Below are positions 40,912 through 51,155 of a stretch of 64,000 nt of DNA, piece by piece. Under the pieces are notes generated by a model. It worked only from the letters and a program-made list of their open reading frames with translations. It searched no databases and was not told the origin of the DNA. The DNA lies in NCBI RefSeq assembly GCF_025128055.1, contig NZ_JAHLYS010000032.1:1-64000 (forward strand), read 5' to 3'. Source of the DNA: Synechococcus sp. CS-1329. GTDB taxonomy: Bacteria; Cyanobacteriota; Cyanobacteriia; PCC-6307; Cyanobiaceae. Position numbers and translations under genes: made by a program. Position 1 is the first letter of the stretch; each line of letters begins with the position of its first letter.

Positions 40912-41106
40912 ATGCGCACCACCCTCAACCTCGACGACGATCTGCTCGCTCAGGCCGGAGAACTCAGCGGCATCAAGGAGCGCAGCCGGCTGATCCGCGA
41001 GGCTCTACAGGCGCTGATCGAGCGGGAACGCTCCCGCCGGGTGGTCAGCATGGGAAGCTCCGAACCCCAGCTCGGACCGGCCCCCCGCCACCGCCAGCCC
41101 TACTGA
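40912..41106 (+). CDS. vapB: Orphan VapB-family antitoxin
   Basis: 64 residues. Ribbon-helix-helix start [39 protein letters not shown], then the toxin-wrapping tail [14 protein letters not shown]. This is the DUF2191/VapB pattern. No PIN-domain VapC toxin follows: the stop overlaps the LepA stop on the other strand by 7 bases. It could be an orphan whose toxin was lost or lies elsewhere. Confidence 0.8.
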   Translation: MRTTLNLDDDLLAQAGELSGIKERSRLIREALQALIERERSRRVVSMGSSEPQLGPAPRHRQPY

Positions 41107-42908
41107 TTCAGCTTGAGCACGGCCATGAAGGCTTCCTGGGGCACGTCCACCTTGCCCATGGCCTTCATGCGCTTCTTGCCCTTGGCCTGCTTTTTGAGCA
41201 GCTTCTTCTTGCGGGAGATATCACCGCCGTAGCACTTGGCGAGCACATCCTTGCGGATAGCGCTGATGCTTTCGCTGGCGATGATGCGGCTGCCGATCGA
41301 GGCCTGGATCGGAATCTTGAACTGCTGCCTGGGGATCAATTCCTTGAGCTTCTCCACCAGGCCCTTACCGACGTTGTAGGCCTTGTCGCGGTGCACGATC
41401 GTGGTGAGCGGATCGGCTTTTTCGCTGTTGATCAGCACATCCAGGCGCACCAGTTCGTTGCGGCGGTAGCCGATCAGGCTGTACTCCATCGAGGCGTAGC
41501 CTTTGGTGCGGCTCTTCATCTGATCGAAGAAATCCGTCACCACTTCCGCCAGAGGCATCTCGTAGTGCAGCGTTACCCGATCGGTGGTGATGAACTTCAT
41601 GTCAATGAACTCCCCGCGCCGCTCCTGGCACAGCTCCATCAGGGCACCATTGTAGGTGTTGGGGGTATAAATCTCCAGCTTTACATAGGGCTCTTCGATT
41701 GATTCGCGCTTCTGCGGATCCGGCAGCGTGGCTGGATTATCCACCATCTCCGTGCTGCCATCGACCATGTTCACCCGGTAGATCACCGAGGGGGCGGTCA
41801 CGATCAGATCGAGATCGTATTCACGCTCCAGCCGCTCCTGCACGATCTCCATGTGCAGCAGGCCCAGGAAGCCGCAGCGGAAGCCGAAACCCATGGCGCT
41901 GCTGGTTTCCGGCTCGTATTTGAGGGCCGCATCGGAGAGCTTGAGCTTGTCGAGGGCATCGCGCAGATCGGGATACTGATCGGCATCGGTGGGGAACAGC
42001 CCGCAGAACACCATCGGCTTGGCCTCGGTGTAGCCCGGCAGGGGCTCACTCACCGGATCGGCCATCAGCGTGACCGTGTCGCCCACCCGCGCATCGGCCA
42101 CGGCCTTGATCGAGGCGGAGAAATAGCCCACCTCACCGGCATGGAGGCTGTCCACCTGGCGCTGATCCGGCGCCATCACCCCCACTTCATCGAGCTCGTA
42201 GCTGGTCTTGCTGGCCATCAGCAGCACTTTGTCTTTGCGCGCCACCCGGCCGCTGATCACCCGGAAATAGACGATCACGCCCCGGTAGGGGTCGTAGTAC
42301 GAGTCGAAGATCAGGGCGCGCAGCTGCTCGGCCACCCGATCCGGCGGCGGCGGCACCCGCTCCACGATCGCCTCGAGGATTTCGGGGATGCCCAGGCCAG
42401 TCTTGGCGGAGCAATCGATCGCCTTGGAGGTGTCGAGCCCGATGATCGCCTCGATCTCCTCCTTGATGCGCTCGGGATCAGCGCCGGGCAGATCGATCTT
42501 GTTGAGCACCGGAATGATCTCCAGATCATTCTCCAGAGCCAGATACACATTCGCCAGCGTCTGCGCCTCCACCCCCTGGCTGGCATCCACCACCAGCAGC
42601 GCCCCCTCACAGGCCTGCAGGCTGCGGCTCACCTCATAGGAGAAGTCCACATGACCTGGGGTGTCGATCAGGTTGAGGATGTAGGTCTCGCCGTCGGCCG
42701 CGGTGTACTCCATCCGCGCGGCCTGGAGCTTGATCGTGATCCCCCGCTCCCGCTCCAGCTCCATGTTGTCGAGGAACTGGGCCTGCATGTCGCGCACCGC
42801 GACCGTTCCGGTGTCCTGCAGCAGCCGGTCCGCCAGGGTCGACTTGCCGTGGTCGATGTGGGCAATGATGCAGAAATTACGGATCCGCTGAACGGGAACG
42901 TCGGTCAT
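41100..42908 (-). CDS. lepA: Elongation factor 4 (LepA)
   Basis: 602 residues, normal for EF4. GTPase motifs: AHIDHGKST (P-loop), the effector [16 protein letters not shown] and NKIDLPGAD (specificity). The unique C-terminal domain contains [34 protein letters not shown]-like sequence ([20 protein letters not shown]). It is a ribosome-dependent GTPase that helps translation at low temperature or high ionic strength. The start [11 protein letters not shown] at 42908 is preferred over one four codons upstream. Confidence 0.97.
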   Translation of the reverse strand: MTDVPVQRIRNFCIIAHIDHGKSTLADRLLQDTGTVAVRDMQAQFLDNMELERERGITIKLQAARMEYTAADGETYILNLIDTPGHVDFSYEVSRSLQACEGALLVVDASQGVEAQTLANVYLALENDLEIIPVLNKIDLPGADPERIKEEIEAIIGLDTSKAIDCSAKTGLGIPEILEAIVERVPPPPDRVAEQLRALIFDSYYDPYRGVIVYFRVISGRVARKDKVLLMASKTSYELDEVGVMAPDQRQVDSLHAGEVGYFSASIKAVADARVGDTVTLMADPVSEPLPGYTEAKPMVFCGLFPTDADQYPDLRDALDKLKLSDAALKYEPETSSAMGFGFRCGFLGLLHMEIVQERLEREYDLDLIVTAPSVIYRVNMVDGSTEMVDNPATLPDPQKRESIEEPYVKLEIYTPNTYNGALMELCQERRGEFIDMKFITTDRVTLHYEMPLAEVVTDFFDQMKSRTKGYASMEYSLIGYRRNELVRLDVLINSEKADPLTTIVHRDKAYNVGKGLVEKLKELIPRQQFKIPIQASIGSRIIASESISAIRKDVLAKCYGGDISRKKKLLKKQAKGKKRMKAMGKVDVPQEAFMAVLKLNQ

Positions 42909-43033
42909 GGTCCCGTTCAAAGGGCAATCTTCAGAGCCAATCCTAGGGAAGGAGCGGTGGAACCTCGCCAGCGACGAGGCAGCCTTCCAGCCCGGTTCCT
43001 AAGCTCAGCCCAGACCCCGAACGCCGCTGAGCC

Positions 43034-43333
43034 ATGACCACCGACACCGTCAGCCCGGACACCAGCACCACCGCCAGTGCCGAAGCCGCCGTCAACGATC
43101 CCCGCGCCCTCACCGTCGAGAATGTGGAGCGCGTGCTCGATGAGCTCCGTCCTTATCTGATGGCCGATGGCGGCAACGTCGAGATCGTCGAGATCGATGG
43201 CCCCACCGTGAAGGTGCGCCTGCAGGGCGCCTGCGGCAGCTGCCCCAGCAGCACCATGACCCTGAAGATGGGCATCGAGCGTAAGCTGCGTGAGGCGATC
43301 CCCGAGGTCAACGAAGTGGTGCAGGTGCTCTGA
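43034..43333 (+). CDS. nfu: Nfu-type iron-sulfur scaffold protein
   Basis: 99 residues. The Nfu C-terminal domain is seen as [29 protein letters not shown], then [28 protein letters not shown]; the CxxC (CGSC) binds a 4Fe-4S cluster. Single-domain Nfu of this kind is the essential cyanobacterial carrier (NfuA/SufU-like) that supplies clusters to photosystem I. It reads divergently from lepA across a 126-base gap. Confidence 0.94.
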   Translation: MTTDTVSPDTSTTASAEAAVNDPRALTVENVERVLDELRPYLMADGGNVEIVEIDGPTVKVRLQGACGSCPSSTMTLKMGIERKLREAIPEVNEVVQVL

Positions 43334-43398
43334 GGCCCTCCCAGGCGGCCTACTCCAGCACCGGCCCGTAGGCTTCACCTGCCTTTGCTTCTGTTGCC

Positions 43399-44691
43399 GT
43401 GCTGGATCAGCGCCTGCTGCGCGACAACCCCGAGCTGATCGTCGAGCAGCTCGGGCGTCGGGGCATGACGCTCGATCTCACGGCCCTGCAGCTGATCGCC
43501 CGCCAGGAGCGTGATCTTGAGCAGCAACGCAGTGATCTGCAGGCCGAGGGCAACCGCATCGGCCGCCAGGTGGGCGAGCTGATCCGTGGCGGCGCAGCGC
43601 CCCACAGCCCCGAGGTGCAGGCCCTGCGCGATCGGGGCAACACCGTCAAGCAGCAGGTGGCAGTGCTGGAGGAGGAGGAGAAAGCCCTCGAGGCCCGCCT
43701 GCGCGATCAGCTGCTGGCCTTCCCCAACCTGCCCTCGCCCCACTGCCCCGATGGGGCCGGCGAAGCGCAGAACGTGGAGCGGCGCCGCTGGGGCACACCG
43801 CGCCAACCTCTGGCAGGCGAAGCCCCCCTCGAAGAGCACTGGCAGATCGCCGAACGCCTCGGCCTGATCGACAGCGAGCGCTCGGTGCGCATCGCCCAGA
43901 GCCGCTTCGTCACCCTGCTCGGAGCGGGTGCCCGCCTGGAGCGGGCCCTGATCAGCTTCATGCTCGATCAGCACGCCAGCCGTGGCTACCGCGAGGTGCT
44001 GCCGCCGATCCTGGTGAACAGCGCCAGCCTCACCGCCTCCGGCCAGCTGCCCAAATTCGCCGAGGAGAGCTTTCGCTGCGCCGACGACGACCTCTGGCTC
44101 ACCCCCACCGCGGAGGTGCCGATCACCTCGTTCCACCGCGACGAGATTCTTGCGGCCGAGCAACTGCCGCTCAAGTACGCCGCCTACACCCCCTGCTTCC
44201 GCCGCGAGGCCGGCTCCTACGGCCGCGACACCCGCGGCCTGATCCGCCTGCACCAGTTCAACAAAGTCGAGTTGTACTGGTTCTGCCATCCGGAGGAGTC
44301 CGAAGCAGCCCACGCCCAGCTCACCGCCGACGCCGAAGCGGTGCTGCAGGCCCTCGACCTGCCCTACCGGGTGCTGGATCTCTGCACCGGTGACCTCGGC
44401 TTCTCCGCCGCCCGCACCTTTGATCTGGAGGTGTGGCTGCCTGGCGCCGGGGCGTACCGCGAGATCTCCAGCTGCAGCACCTGCTCTGAGTTCCAGGCCC
44501 GGCGCGCCTCGATCCGCTTCAAGGACGGCAAGAAAACCCGCCTGCTGCACACCCTCAACGGCAGTGGCCTGGCGGTGGGGCGCACCATGGCCGCCCTGCT
44601 GGAAACAGGCCAGCACGCCGATGGCAGCGTGCGCCTGCCCCCGGCCCTGGTGCCCTACATGGGCTGCGATCGCCTGCTGCCGGAAGCCTGA
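43399..44691 (+). CDS. serS: Serine-tRNA ligase
   Basis: 430 residues from a GTG start (MLDQRLLRDNPE). A long N-terminal coiled-coil arm (about 30-100, with QERDLEQQRSDLQAEGNRIGRQVGEL) binds the long variable arm of tRNA-Ser. The class II motifs follow: motif 2 TPCFRREAGSYGRDTRGLIRLHQFNKVELY, TAEVPIT and motif 3 SGLAVGRTMAALLE. tRNA-Ser (CGA) at 17778-17862 is one substrate. Confidence 0.97.
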   Translation: MLDQRLLRDNPELIVEQLGRRGMTLDLTALQLIARQERDLEQQRSDLQAEGNRIGRQVGELIRGGAAPHSPEVQALRDRGNTVKQQVAVLEEEEKALEARLRDQLLAFPNLPSPHCPDGAGEAQNVERRRWGTPRQPLAGEAPLEEHWQIAERLGLIDSERSVRIAQSRFVTLLGAGARLERALISFMLDQHASRGYREVLPPILVNSASLTASGQLPKFAEESFRCADDDLWLTPTAEVPITSFHRDEILAAEQLPLKYAAYTPCFRREAGSYGRDTRGLIRLHQFNKVELYWFCHPEESEAAHAQLTADAEAVLQALDLPYRVLDLCTGDLGFSAARTFDLEVWLPGAGAYREISSCSTCSEFQARRASIRFKDGKKTRLLHTLNGSGLAVGRTMAALLETGQHADGSVRLPPALVPYMGCDRLLPEA

Positions 44692-44748
44692 AGGGAACGC
44701 CCCAGGTCTGAAACCCCCAGAATGGCTGTCTTGCGCAACACAGCCTGA

Positions 44749-45837
44749 ATGGGCGTTCTCACAGCACTGGCGATTCTGGCGGGCCTGATCGTGGTGCATG
44801 AAGCCGGCCATTTCTTTGCCGCCACCTGGCAGGGCATCCGCGTCAGCGGCTTCTCGATCGGCTTCGGTCCGGCCCTGCTGCAGCGGCAGCGCCGCGGCGT
44901 GCAGTTCGCCCTGCGGGCCATCCCTCTGGGCGGCTACGTCGCCTTCCCCGACGACGAGGACGACAGCGAGATCCCCAGCGATGATCCCGACCTGCTGCGC
45001 AACCGCCCCCTGCCCCAGCGGGCCTTGGTGATCGCCGCCGGCGTGATCGCCAACCTGCTGCTGGCCTGGGTCGTGCTCTTCGGCCAGGGGGTGATGGTGG
45101 GCGTACCCGCCGGCTTCAGTGCCACCCCTGGTGTGCTGGTGGCGGCGGTGCAGCCGGGCCAGCCCGCGGCCGCCTCGGGTCTGATGGCCGGAGATCGCAT
45201 CCTCAGCCTGGGCGGTGTGGCCGTGGGTGGTGGCTCCAAGGCCGTGGTCGATCTGGTGGCCGACATCCAGGGGGCCCCCGAGCGCACCCTGCAGATCGAA
45301 GCGGTGCGCGCCGGTGAAACCGTCAGCCTGCGGCTCACCCCCAGCGATCGCGATGGCATCGGCCGCATCGGCGCCCAGCTCCAGCCCAACGGCAGCGAGG
45401 TGTTCCGCCCCGCCAAGGGTCCGCTGGAGCTGATCGGCCAGACCAACCGCGTCTTCGTGCAGCTGATCCGCCGCACGGTCGATGGCTTCGTGGCTCTAGT
45501 CACCCACTTCGGTGAAACCGCTCCGCAGGTGTCGGGCCCGGTGAAGATCGTCGAGATGGGCGCCAGCCTGGCCCGCCAGGGCGGCGGCAGCCTGTTTGTG
45601 TTCGCCGCGCTGATTTCGATCAACCTGGCGGTGCTCAACGCCCTGCCCCTGCCCCTGCTCGATGGCGGTCAGTTCGCCCTGCTGCTGCTGGAGGGCCTGC
45701 GCGGCAAGCCCCTGCCCGATCGGCTGCAGATGGCCTTCATGCAGTCGGGCTTCCTGCTGCTGGTGGGACTGAGCGTGGTGCTGATCGTCAAGGACACCAG
45801 CCAGCTCTCGGTGGTGCAGCAACTGCTCGGCCGCTGA
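44749..45837 (+). CDS. rseP: Site-2 protease RseP-like membrane metalloprotease
   Basis: 362 residues. Zinc site HEAGH at residues 17-21 (LIVVHEAGHFFAA), and the second metal motif NALPLPLLDGGQFALLL near residue 305 with Asp. A PDZ domain spans about 130-190 (VAAVQPGQPAAASGLMAGDRILSLGG). It cleaves membrane-spanning anti-sigma factors or signal-peptide remnants within the membrane. The start is the first ATG. The nth gene starts 1 base after the stop. Confidence 0.95.
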   Translation: MGVLTALAILAGLIVVHEAGHFFAATWQGIRVSGFSIGFGPALLQRQRRGVQFALRAIPLGGYVAFPDDEDDSEIPSDDPDLLRNRPLPQRALVIAAGVIANLLLAWVVLFGQGVMVGVPAGFSATPGVLVAAVQPGQPAAASGLMAGDRILSLGGVAVGGGSKAVVDLVADIQGAPERTLQIEAVRAGETVSLRLTPSDRDGIGRIGAQLQPNGSEVFRPAKGPLELIGQTNRVFVQLIRRTVDGFVALVTHFGETAPQVSGPVKIVEMGASLARQGGGSLFVFAALISINLAVLNALPLPLLDGGQFALLLLEGLRGKPLPDRLQMAFMQSGFLLLVGLSVVLIVKDTSQLSVVQQLLGR

Positions 45838-45838
45838 G

Positions 45839-46525
45839 GTGCCCCGCTTTGCCACGGCCCGGCAGCGGGCGCCGCTGATCCAGGAGCGCCTGGCGCTCCA
45901 CTACCCCCACGCCACCTGCTCCCTCGATTGGCGCACGCCCTGGGAGCTGCTGGTGGCCACCATGCTCTCGGCCCAGTGCACCGACGAGAGGGTGAACCTG
46001 GTCACCCCGGCCCTGTTCGAGCGCTTCGCCGATGCTGCCGCCGCGGCTGCGGTGAGCTCCAGCGAGGTGGAGCCCTACGTGAAGTCCACCGGCTTCTTTC
46101 GCAACAAGGCCAAGAACATCGTGGCCGCCTCCCAGCTGCTGATGGAGCGCCATGGCGGTGCGGTGCCGGCCTCGATGGAGGAGTTGCTGGAGCTGCCGGG
46201 GGTGGCGCGCAAGACCGCCAACGTGGTGCTGGCCCATGCCTTCGGCATCAATGCCGGTTTCACCGTCGACACCCACGTGCGGCGGCTGAGCAACCGGCTC
46301 GGGCTCACGCGCCAGAGCGAACCGCCACGGATCGAGCCCGATCTGATGAAGCTCTTCCCCCAGCCGGAATGGGAGAACCTCTCGATCCGGCTGATCTTCC
46401 ATGGCCGCGCCGTCTGCAACGCCCGCAAGCCCCTCTGCGCCGGCTGCCCCCTCGCCGATCTCTGCCCCAGCCACCCCGACCACGGCCCCAGCGGCCGCAG
46501 GGTTCAGCAGCAGGCCACGCGCTAG
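45839..46525 (+). CDS. nth: Endonuclease III (DNA glycosylase/AP lyase)
   Basis: 228 residues from a GTG at 45839. The helix-hairpin-helix LPGVARKTANVVLAHAFG carries the catalytic Lys, followed by VDTHVRRLSNRLGL with the catalytic Asp, and a 4Fe-4S loop CNARKPLCAGCPLADLCPS with four Cys. It removes oxidised pyrimidines and nicks the abasic site. Two to three bases separate it from rseP, so translation is probably coupled. Confidence 0.96.
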   Translation: MPRFATARQRAPLIQERLALHYPHATCSLDWRTPWELLVATMLSAQCTDERVNLVTPALFERFADAAAAAAVSSSEVEPYVKSTGFFRNKAKNIVAASQLLMERHGGAVPASMEELLELPGVARKTANVVLAHAFGINAGFTVDTHVRRLSNRLGLTRQSEPPRIEPDLMKLFPQPEWENLSIRLIFHGRAVCNARKPLCAGCPLADLCPSHPDHGPSGRRVQQQATR

Positions 46526-46559
46526 GCTCGGCCTCCACTGAACGAATTGCAGCAGCCGC

Positions 46560-46862
46560 ATGGCGAAGAAGTCGATGATTGCGCGCGACGTCAAGCGCAA
46601 GAAAATTGTGGAACGCTTCGCCGTCAAGCGCGCCGAGCTGAAGGCTTCGTTCGAGGCCGCCGCTGATCCGATGCAGCGCCTGGAGATCCACCGCAAGATC
46701 CAGAACCTGCCCCGCAACAGCGCCCCCAACCGGGTGCGCAACCGCTGCTGGGCCACCGGCAAACCCCGCGGTTACTACCGCGATTTCGGTCTCTGCCGCA
46801 ACCAGCTGCGCGAGCGCGCCCACAAGGGTCTGCTGCCCGGCGTGGTCAAGTCAAGCTGGTAA
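46560..46862 (+). CDS. rpsN: 30S ribosomal protein S14
   Basis: 100 residues. [28 protein letters not shown] and [51 protein letters not shown] are the S14 (zinc-free form) signatures; residues include no CxxC pair, as expected of the 100-residue form. It assembles in the 30S head. It is followed by an intrinsic terminator. Confidence 0.98.
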   Translation: MAKKSMIARDVKRKKIVERFAVKRAELKASFEAAADPMQRLEIHRKIQNLPRNSAPNRVRNRCWATGKPRGYYRDFGLCRNQLRERAHKGLLPGVVKSSW

Positions 46863-46916
46863 GCGGCTTCAGGCCCTGGCTGCGCATCAGCGGCGGGCCG
46901 CCAATCAAGGGCGTGA

Positions 46917-46941
46917 GGGTGGCCAGGTGCCACCCTTTTTT
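46917..46941 (+). terminator. Intrinsic terminator after rpsN
   Basis: A 7-bp stem (GGGTGGC with GCCACCC), a 5-base loop and then six T. It stands 55 bases after the rpsN stop and separates it from pnp. Confidence 0.9.
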
Positions 46942-47008
46942 GCGCCGTCAGGCCCTCGCGGGCCCGAATGCGAGAATGGGACGTGAATAAAAACGGACAT
47001 AAGACGAC

Positions 47009-49132
47009 GTGCCAGCAAAGATTCAGACGGTCTCCTTCGATGGTCGGGAGATCCGGCTGACCACGGGCTTGTATGCCCCCCAGGCCGGGGGTTCTGTGTT
47101 GATCGAATGCGGGGACACCGCCGTGCTGGTCACGGCCACCCGCGCCAAGGGCCGCGAAGGGATCGATTTTCTCCCACTCACCTGTGACTACGAAGAGCGC
47201 CTCTACGCCGCCGGCCGCATCCCCGGCAGCTTCTTCCGCCGTGAAGGCCGCCCCCCCGAGCGGGCGATCCTCACCACCCGCCTGATCGATCGGCCCCTGC
47301 GGCCCCTCTTCCCCTCCTGGCTGCGCGACGACCTGCAGGTGGTCGCCACCACCCTCTCGCTTGATGAGCGGGTCCCGCCCGATGTGCTGGCGGTCACCGG
47401 CGCTTCAATCGCCACCCTGCTGGCGAAAATCCCCTTCAACGGCCCCATGGCCGCCGTGCGCGTCGGCCTGCTCGGCGACGACTTCGTGCTCAACCCCAGC
47501 TACCGCGAGATCGAGCGCAGCGAGCTGGATCTGATCGTGGCCGGCACCCCCTCCGGTGTGGTGATGGTGGAAGCGGGCGCCAACCAGCTGCCCGAACAAG
47601 ACGTGATCGAGGCGATCGACTTCGGCTACGAAGCCGTGGGTGAATTGATCAAGGCCCAGCAGACCCTGCTGGCCGAACTCGGCATCGAGCAGGTGTTCCC
47701 CGAAGCCCAGGTCCAGGACCCCGCCCTGCCGGCGTTCCTGGAGCAGGAATGCGGCGCCGGCATCGGTGAGGTGCTCAAACAGTTCAGCCTCACCAAGGCC
47801 GAGCGCGACGCCCAGCTTGATGGCATCAAGGCGGGCGTGGCCCAGAAGATCGCCGGCCTCTCCGACGACGATCCGATCCGCGTGGCCGCTGCGGGCAAGG
47901 CCCTCGGCAACACCTACAAGGGCATCACCAAGAAGCTGATGCGCGCCCAGATCCTCAGCGAGGGCAAGCGGGTGGATGGCCGCAACCTCGATGAGGTGCG
48001 TCCGATCAGCGCCGCCGTGGGTGTGCTGCCCAAGCGGGTCCACGGCTCGGGCCTGTTCCAGCGCGGGCTCACCCAGGTGCTCTCCACCGCCACCCTCGGC
48101 ACCCCCAGCGATGCCCAGGAGATGGACGACCTCAACCCCATGGGTGAGAAGACCTACCTGCACCACTACAACTTCCCGCCCTATTCGGTGGGCGAAACCC
48201 GGCCGATGCGCTCCCCCGGCCGCCGCGAGGTGGGCCACGGCGCCCTGGCCGAGCGGGCGATCATGCCCGTGCTTCCCCCCAAGGAGAGCTTTCCCTACGT
48301 GCTGCGGGTGGTCTCGGAGTGCCTCAGCTCCAACGGCTCCACCTCCATGGGCTCGGTCTGCGGCAGCACCCTCGCCCTGATGGATGCCGGCGTGCCCCTC
48401 AAGGCGCCCGTGAGCGGCGCCGCCATGGGCCTGATCAAGGAGGGCGATGAGGTGCGCATCCTCACCGACATCCAGGGCATCGAGGATTTCCTCGGCGACA
48501 TGGACTTCAAGGTGGCTGGCACCGAGAAGGGCATCACCGCCCTGCAGATGGACATGAAGATCAGCGGTCTGGCGGTGAGCACCATCGCTGAGGCCGTCAA
48601 CCAGGCCCGCCCGGCCCGGCTGCACATCCTCGAGAAGATGCTCGAAGCGATCGCCAAGCCCCGCGATGTGCTCTCCCCCCATGCCCCTCGCCTGCTCAGC
48701 TTCCGCATCGACCCGGAACTGATCGGCACCGTGATCGGCCCCGGCGGCCGCACGATCAAGGGCATCACCGAGCGCACCAACACCAAGATCGACATCGAAG
48801 ACGGTGGCATCGTCACGATCGCCAGCCACGACGGCGCCGCCGCCGAGGAAGCCCAGCGGATCATCGAGGGGCTCACCCGTCGCGTCAGCGAAGGGGAGAT
48901 GTTCAACGGCTCCGTCACGCGGATCATCCCGATCGGTGCCTTCGTGGAGATCCTCCCGGGCAAGGAAGGCATGATCCATATCTCCCAGCTCTCCGAAGCA
49001 CGGGTGGAGAAAGTGGAAGATGTGATCAAGGTGGGCGATGCCGTCACCGTGCGGGTGCGCGAAATCGACAACCGCGGCCGCATCAACCTCACCCTCCGCG
49101 GTGTGGCCCAGGAAGCTGTGCCGGTGGCTTGA
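47009..49132 (+). CDS. pnp: Polyribonucleotide nucleotidyltransferase
   Basis: 707 residues from GTG at 47009. Two RNase PH-like domains: residues about 10-215 with [43 protein letters not shown]-type sequence and about 320-550 with [19 protein letters not shown] and [13 protein letters not shown]. Then come a KH domain ([14 protein letters not shown]) and an S1 domain ([28 protein letters not shown]). It degrades RNA by phosphorolysis and can add tails. No 3'-rich RNase III leader hairpin was recognised upstream. Confidence 0.98.
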   Translation: MPAKIQTVSFDGREIRLTTGLYAPQAGGSVLIECGDTAVLVTATRAKGREGIDFLPLTCDYEERLYAAGRIPGSFFRREGRPPERAILTTRLIDRPLRPLFPSWLRDDLQVVATTLSLDERVPPDVLAVTGASIATLLAKIPFNGPMAAVRVGLLGDDFVLNPSYREIERSELDLIVAGTPSGVVMVEAGANQLPEQDVIEAIDFGYEAVGELIKAQQTLLAELGIEQVFPEAQVQDPALPAFLEQECGAGIGEVLKQFSLTKAERDAQLDGIKAGVAQKIAGLSDDDPIRVAAAGKALGNTYKGITKKLMRAQILSEGKRVDGRNLDEVRPISAAVGVLPKRVHGSGLFQRGLTQVLSTATLGTPSDAQEMDDLNPMGEKTYLHHYNFPPYSVGETRPMRSPGRREVGHGALAERAIMPVLPPKESFPYVLRVVSECLSSNGSTSMGSVCGSTLALMDAGVPLKAPVSGAAMGLIKEGDEVRILTDIQGIEDFLGDMDFKVAGTEKGITALQMDMKISGLAVSTIAEAVNQARPARLHILEKMLEAIAKPRDVLSPHAPRLLSFRIDPELIGTVIGPGGRTIKGITERTNTKIDIEDGGIVTIASHDGAAAEEAQRIIEGLTRRVSEGEMFNGSVTRIIPIGAFVEILPGKEGMIHISQLSEARVEKVEDVIKVGDAVTVRVREIDNRGRINLTLRGVAQEAVPVA

Positions 49133-49215
49133 TCGAGCCCCCGATCTCAACTGTCAGCTCTCTGATCAGCCTGGCCTGATCAAACCCCAGAGCTTCTGAT
49201 CACTGAAGACCTCTC

Positions 49216-49249
49216 AACCGCTTTCACCCCAGGGTGGAGGCGGTTTTTT
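49216..49249 (+). terminator. Intrinsic terminator after pnp
   Basis: Outer stem AACCGC with GCGGTT and an inner CACC/GGTG pairing, then a T-rich tail from 49244. It lies 84 bases after the pnp stop. Read on the minus strand, it is preceded by A and followed by AGAGG, so it acts mainly on the plus strand. Confidence 0.85.
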
Positions 49250-49272
49250 CTGGATCTCCGCCAGCCCCCGGA

Positions 49273-50208
49273 TCAGAGCGCGAAGCCTGGATCGATTCGC
49301 GCCATGGCGGCGGCGGCCCGCTCACACAGTTCGGCATGGGCCAGGCCATGGCTGGCGATCAGACAACCGGCCTGCAGTCCGTCGCCGTTGTTGTAGCTGA
49401 GGGGGCGGCCATCGGCGTGGCTGAAGGCCCCGCCCGCCGCCCGCAGCACCGCCTCCGGCGCCGCCATGTCCCAATCCTTGGGGGCACTGCGGCCCGAGAG
49501 GGAGAGGTAAAGGTCGGTTTCGCCGCGCAGGATCGTGGCCACCTTGCAGCCCACGCTGCCCACCGCCAGCGACGATCCCAGCCCCAGAGCCCCCACCAGC
49601 TGCTCCAGCCGCTGGTCGCGGTGGTTGCGGCTGGCCACCAGCACCAGCTCCGCCGGCGCGCGGCGCCCGCTCAGCTGGGGCGCAAAACGCTCGCCGGCCG
49701 GATTCTCCCGCCAGGCGCCCCCGATCAAGTCCTCAGCCGCAGGCCCCACCAGACCGAACCAGAGCTCCTGCTTCTCCGGCAACAGCACCACCCCGAGCAC
49801 CGGCTGGCCCCTGTGAACCAAAGCCAGATGCACCGCGTACTCACCGGTGCCCTGGAGGAAATCCTTGGTGCCATCGAGCGGATCGAGGATCCAGAGCCAG
49901 TCGGCCTCCAGGGGCACGCCGGCGCTGAGCTGCTCCTTGGCGGTCTCCTCGCTGAGCAGGGTCCAGGGGGCGTCGGGGAAGGCCCCAGCGAGGCCCTCCA
50001 GCAGGTGCTGGTTCACCGCCAGATCAGCCGCCGTCACCGGTCCCTCGCCACCCTCATCGACGCTCAGGGCGGCCCCATAGCCGAAGGGAGGCTGCTCGCC
50101 GCGGGCATAGGCCCTCAGAATCGCCGCCGACTCCCAGCACAGGCGCCGCAACAGCGCCAGCAGCTCCTCGAGATCCAGGTCGGCTGGCAGGCAGGGGGAC
50201 GCCATCAT
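49273..50208 (-). CDS. cysQ: 3'(2'),5'-bisphosphate nucleotidase, CysQ family
   Basis: 311 residues from the ATG at 50208, with a second ATG one codon later. Inositol monophosphatase fold with metal sites EE in LLSEET and DPLDGTKDF (WILDPLDGTKDF), and WDMAAPEAVLRAAGG. It clears PAP from sulfate assimilation. The start is head-to-head with rsmI and overlaps its start by 2 bases, which leaves almost no room for separate leaders. The open frame upstream runs through rsmI and is not used. Confidence 0.92.
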   Translation of the reverse strand: MMASPCLPADLDLEELLALLRRLCWESAAILRAYARGEQPPFGYGAALSVDEGGEGPVTAADLAVNQHLLEGLAGAFPDAPWTLLSEETAKEQLSAGVPLEADWLWILDPLDGTKDFLQGTGEYAVHLALVHRGQPVLGVVLLPEKQELWFGLVGPAAEDLIGGAWRENPAGERFAPQLSGRRAPAELVLVASRNHRDQRLEQLVGALGLGSSLAVGSVGCKVATILRGETDLYLSLSGRSAPKDWDMAAPEAVLRAAGGAFSHADGRPLSYNNGDGLQAGCLIASHGLAHAELCERAAAAMARIDPGFAL

Positions 50209-51091
50209 GGGCAGGGCCAGGGTCGAGCAGAGCCTCATTGTGGAGCAAGCCAGCGAACCCGCCGCCGGGGTGCTGTATCTGGTGGGAACACCGATCGGCA
50301 ACCTGGGCGATCTCTCCCCCCGGGCCCGGCGGGTGCTGGAGGGAGTGGATCGCATCGCCTGCGAGGACACCCGCCACAGCGGCCAGCTGCTGGCCGGCCT
50401 GGGCATCCGCAGCCGTCTGCTCAGCTTTCACCAGCACAACCAGACCGCCCGCATCCCGGAACTGCTCGCGGCCCTGGCGGCGGGCGAAAGCCTGGCGGTG
50501 ATCAGCGACGCGGGCCTGCCGGGCATCTCCGACCCCGGCGAGGCGCTGGTGGCGGCCGCCCGCGCCGGCGACCATCCAGTGATCTGCGTGCCCGGCCCCT
50601 GCGCCGTGACCACAGCCCTGGTGAGCAGCGGTCTGCCCTGTGGTCGCTTCTGCTTCGAGGGGTTCCTGCCGGCCAAGGCCAGCCTGCGCCGCCAGCGGCT
50701 GCAGGAGCTGGCCACCGAGGAGCGCACCCTGGTGCTCTTCGAGGCCCCCCACCGGCTGATCGAGCTGCTCGACGACCTGCTCACCACCCTCGGTGAGCGG
50801 CCGCTGCAGGTGATGCGGGAGCTGACCAAACGCCATGAGCAGCAGATCGGCCCCAGCGTGGGCGCCGCCCTGGAGCACTTCCGGCGGGTGCCGCCCCGGG
50901 GGGAGTTCACCCTGGTGCTCGGCGGGGCCACACCGGAGCAGGCCCCCCTGCGCAGTGACGCTGATCTGACCGTGGAACTGCGCCAGAAGGTGGCCTCAGG
51001 TCTGAGCGCCAGTGATGCGGCCCGCCAGCTGGCGGCCGAGACCGGCCTCTCCCGCCGCAGCCTCTACGCCCTGCTGCACCAGGCGGAGTGA
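50207..51091 (+). CDS. rsmI: 16S rRNA (cytidine-1402-2'-O)-methyltransferase
   Basis: 294 residues. Tetrapyrrole-methylase fold: LYLVGTPIGNLGDLSPRA, CEDTRHSGQLL, SDAGLPGISDPG and CVPGPCAVTTAL, then EFTLVLGG. The C-terminal 40 residues (SASDAARQLAAETGLSRRSLYALLHQ) form a small helix-turn-helix-like extension. It methylates C1402 of 16S rRNA. The ATG at 50207 has a G-rich ribosome site (AGGGGG) 8-9 bases upstream; a GTG at 50240 is an alternative. Confidence 0.95.
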   Translation: MGRARVEQSLIVEQASEPAAGVLYLVGTPIGNLGDLSPRARRVLEGVDRIACEDTRHSGQLLAGLGIRSRLLSFHQHNQTARIPELLAALAAGESLAVISDAGLPGISDPGEALVAAARAGDHPVICVPGPCAVTTALVSSGLPCGRFCFEGFLPAKASLRRQRLQELATEERTLVLFEAPHRLIELLDDLLTTLGERPLQVMRELTKRHEQQIGPSVGAALEHFRRVPPRGEFTLVLGGATPEQAPLRSDADLTVELRQKVASGLSASDAARQLAAETGLSRRSLYALLHQAE

Positions 51092-51155
51092 GGGCCGCCC
51101 GCGCTGGATGGGCCATGCTGAGGGCTGAGCTGCTCCACTCCCCTCCGCCTTGGCC

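Noticed and set aside
40221-41702. 493-residue plus-strand frame across the pilin and lepA genes
   Set aside because: Gln/Arg-rich and antisense to certain genes on both halves.
47405-49150. A 581-residue minus-strand frame opposite pnp
   Set aside because: His/Gly/Ala-rich translation with no fold; pnp is certain on the other strand.
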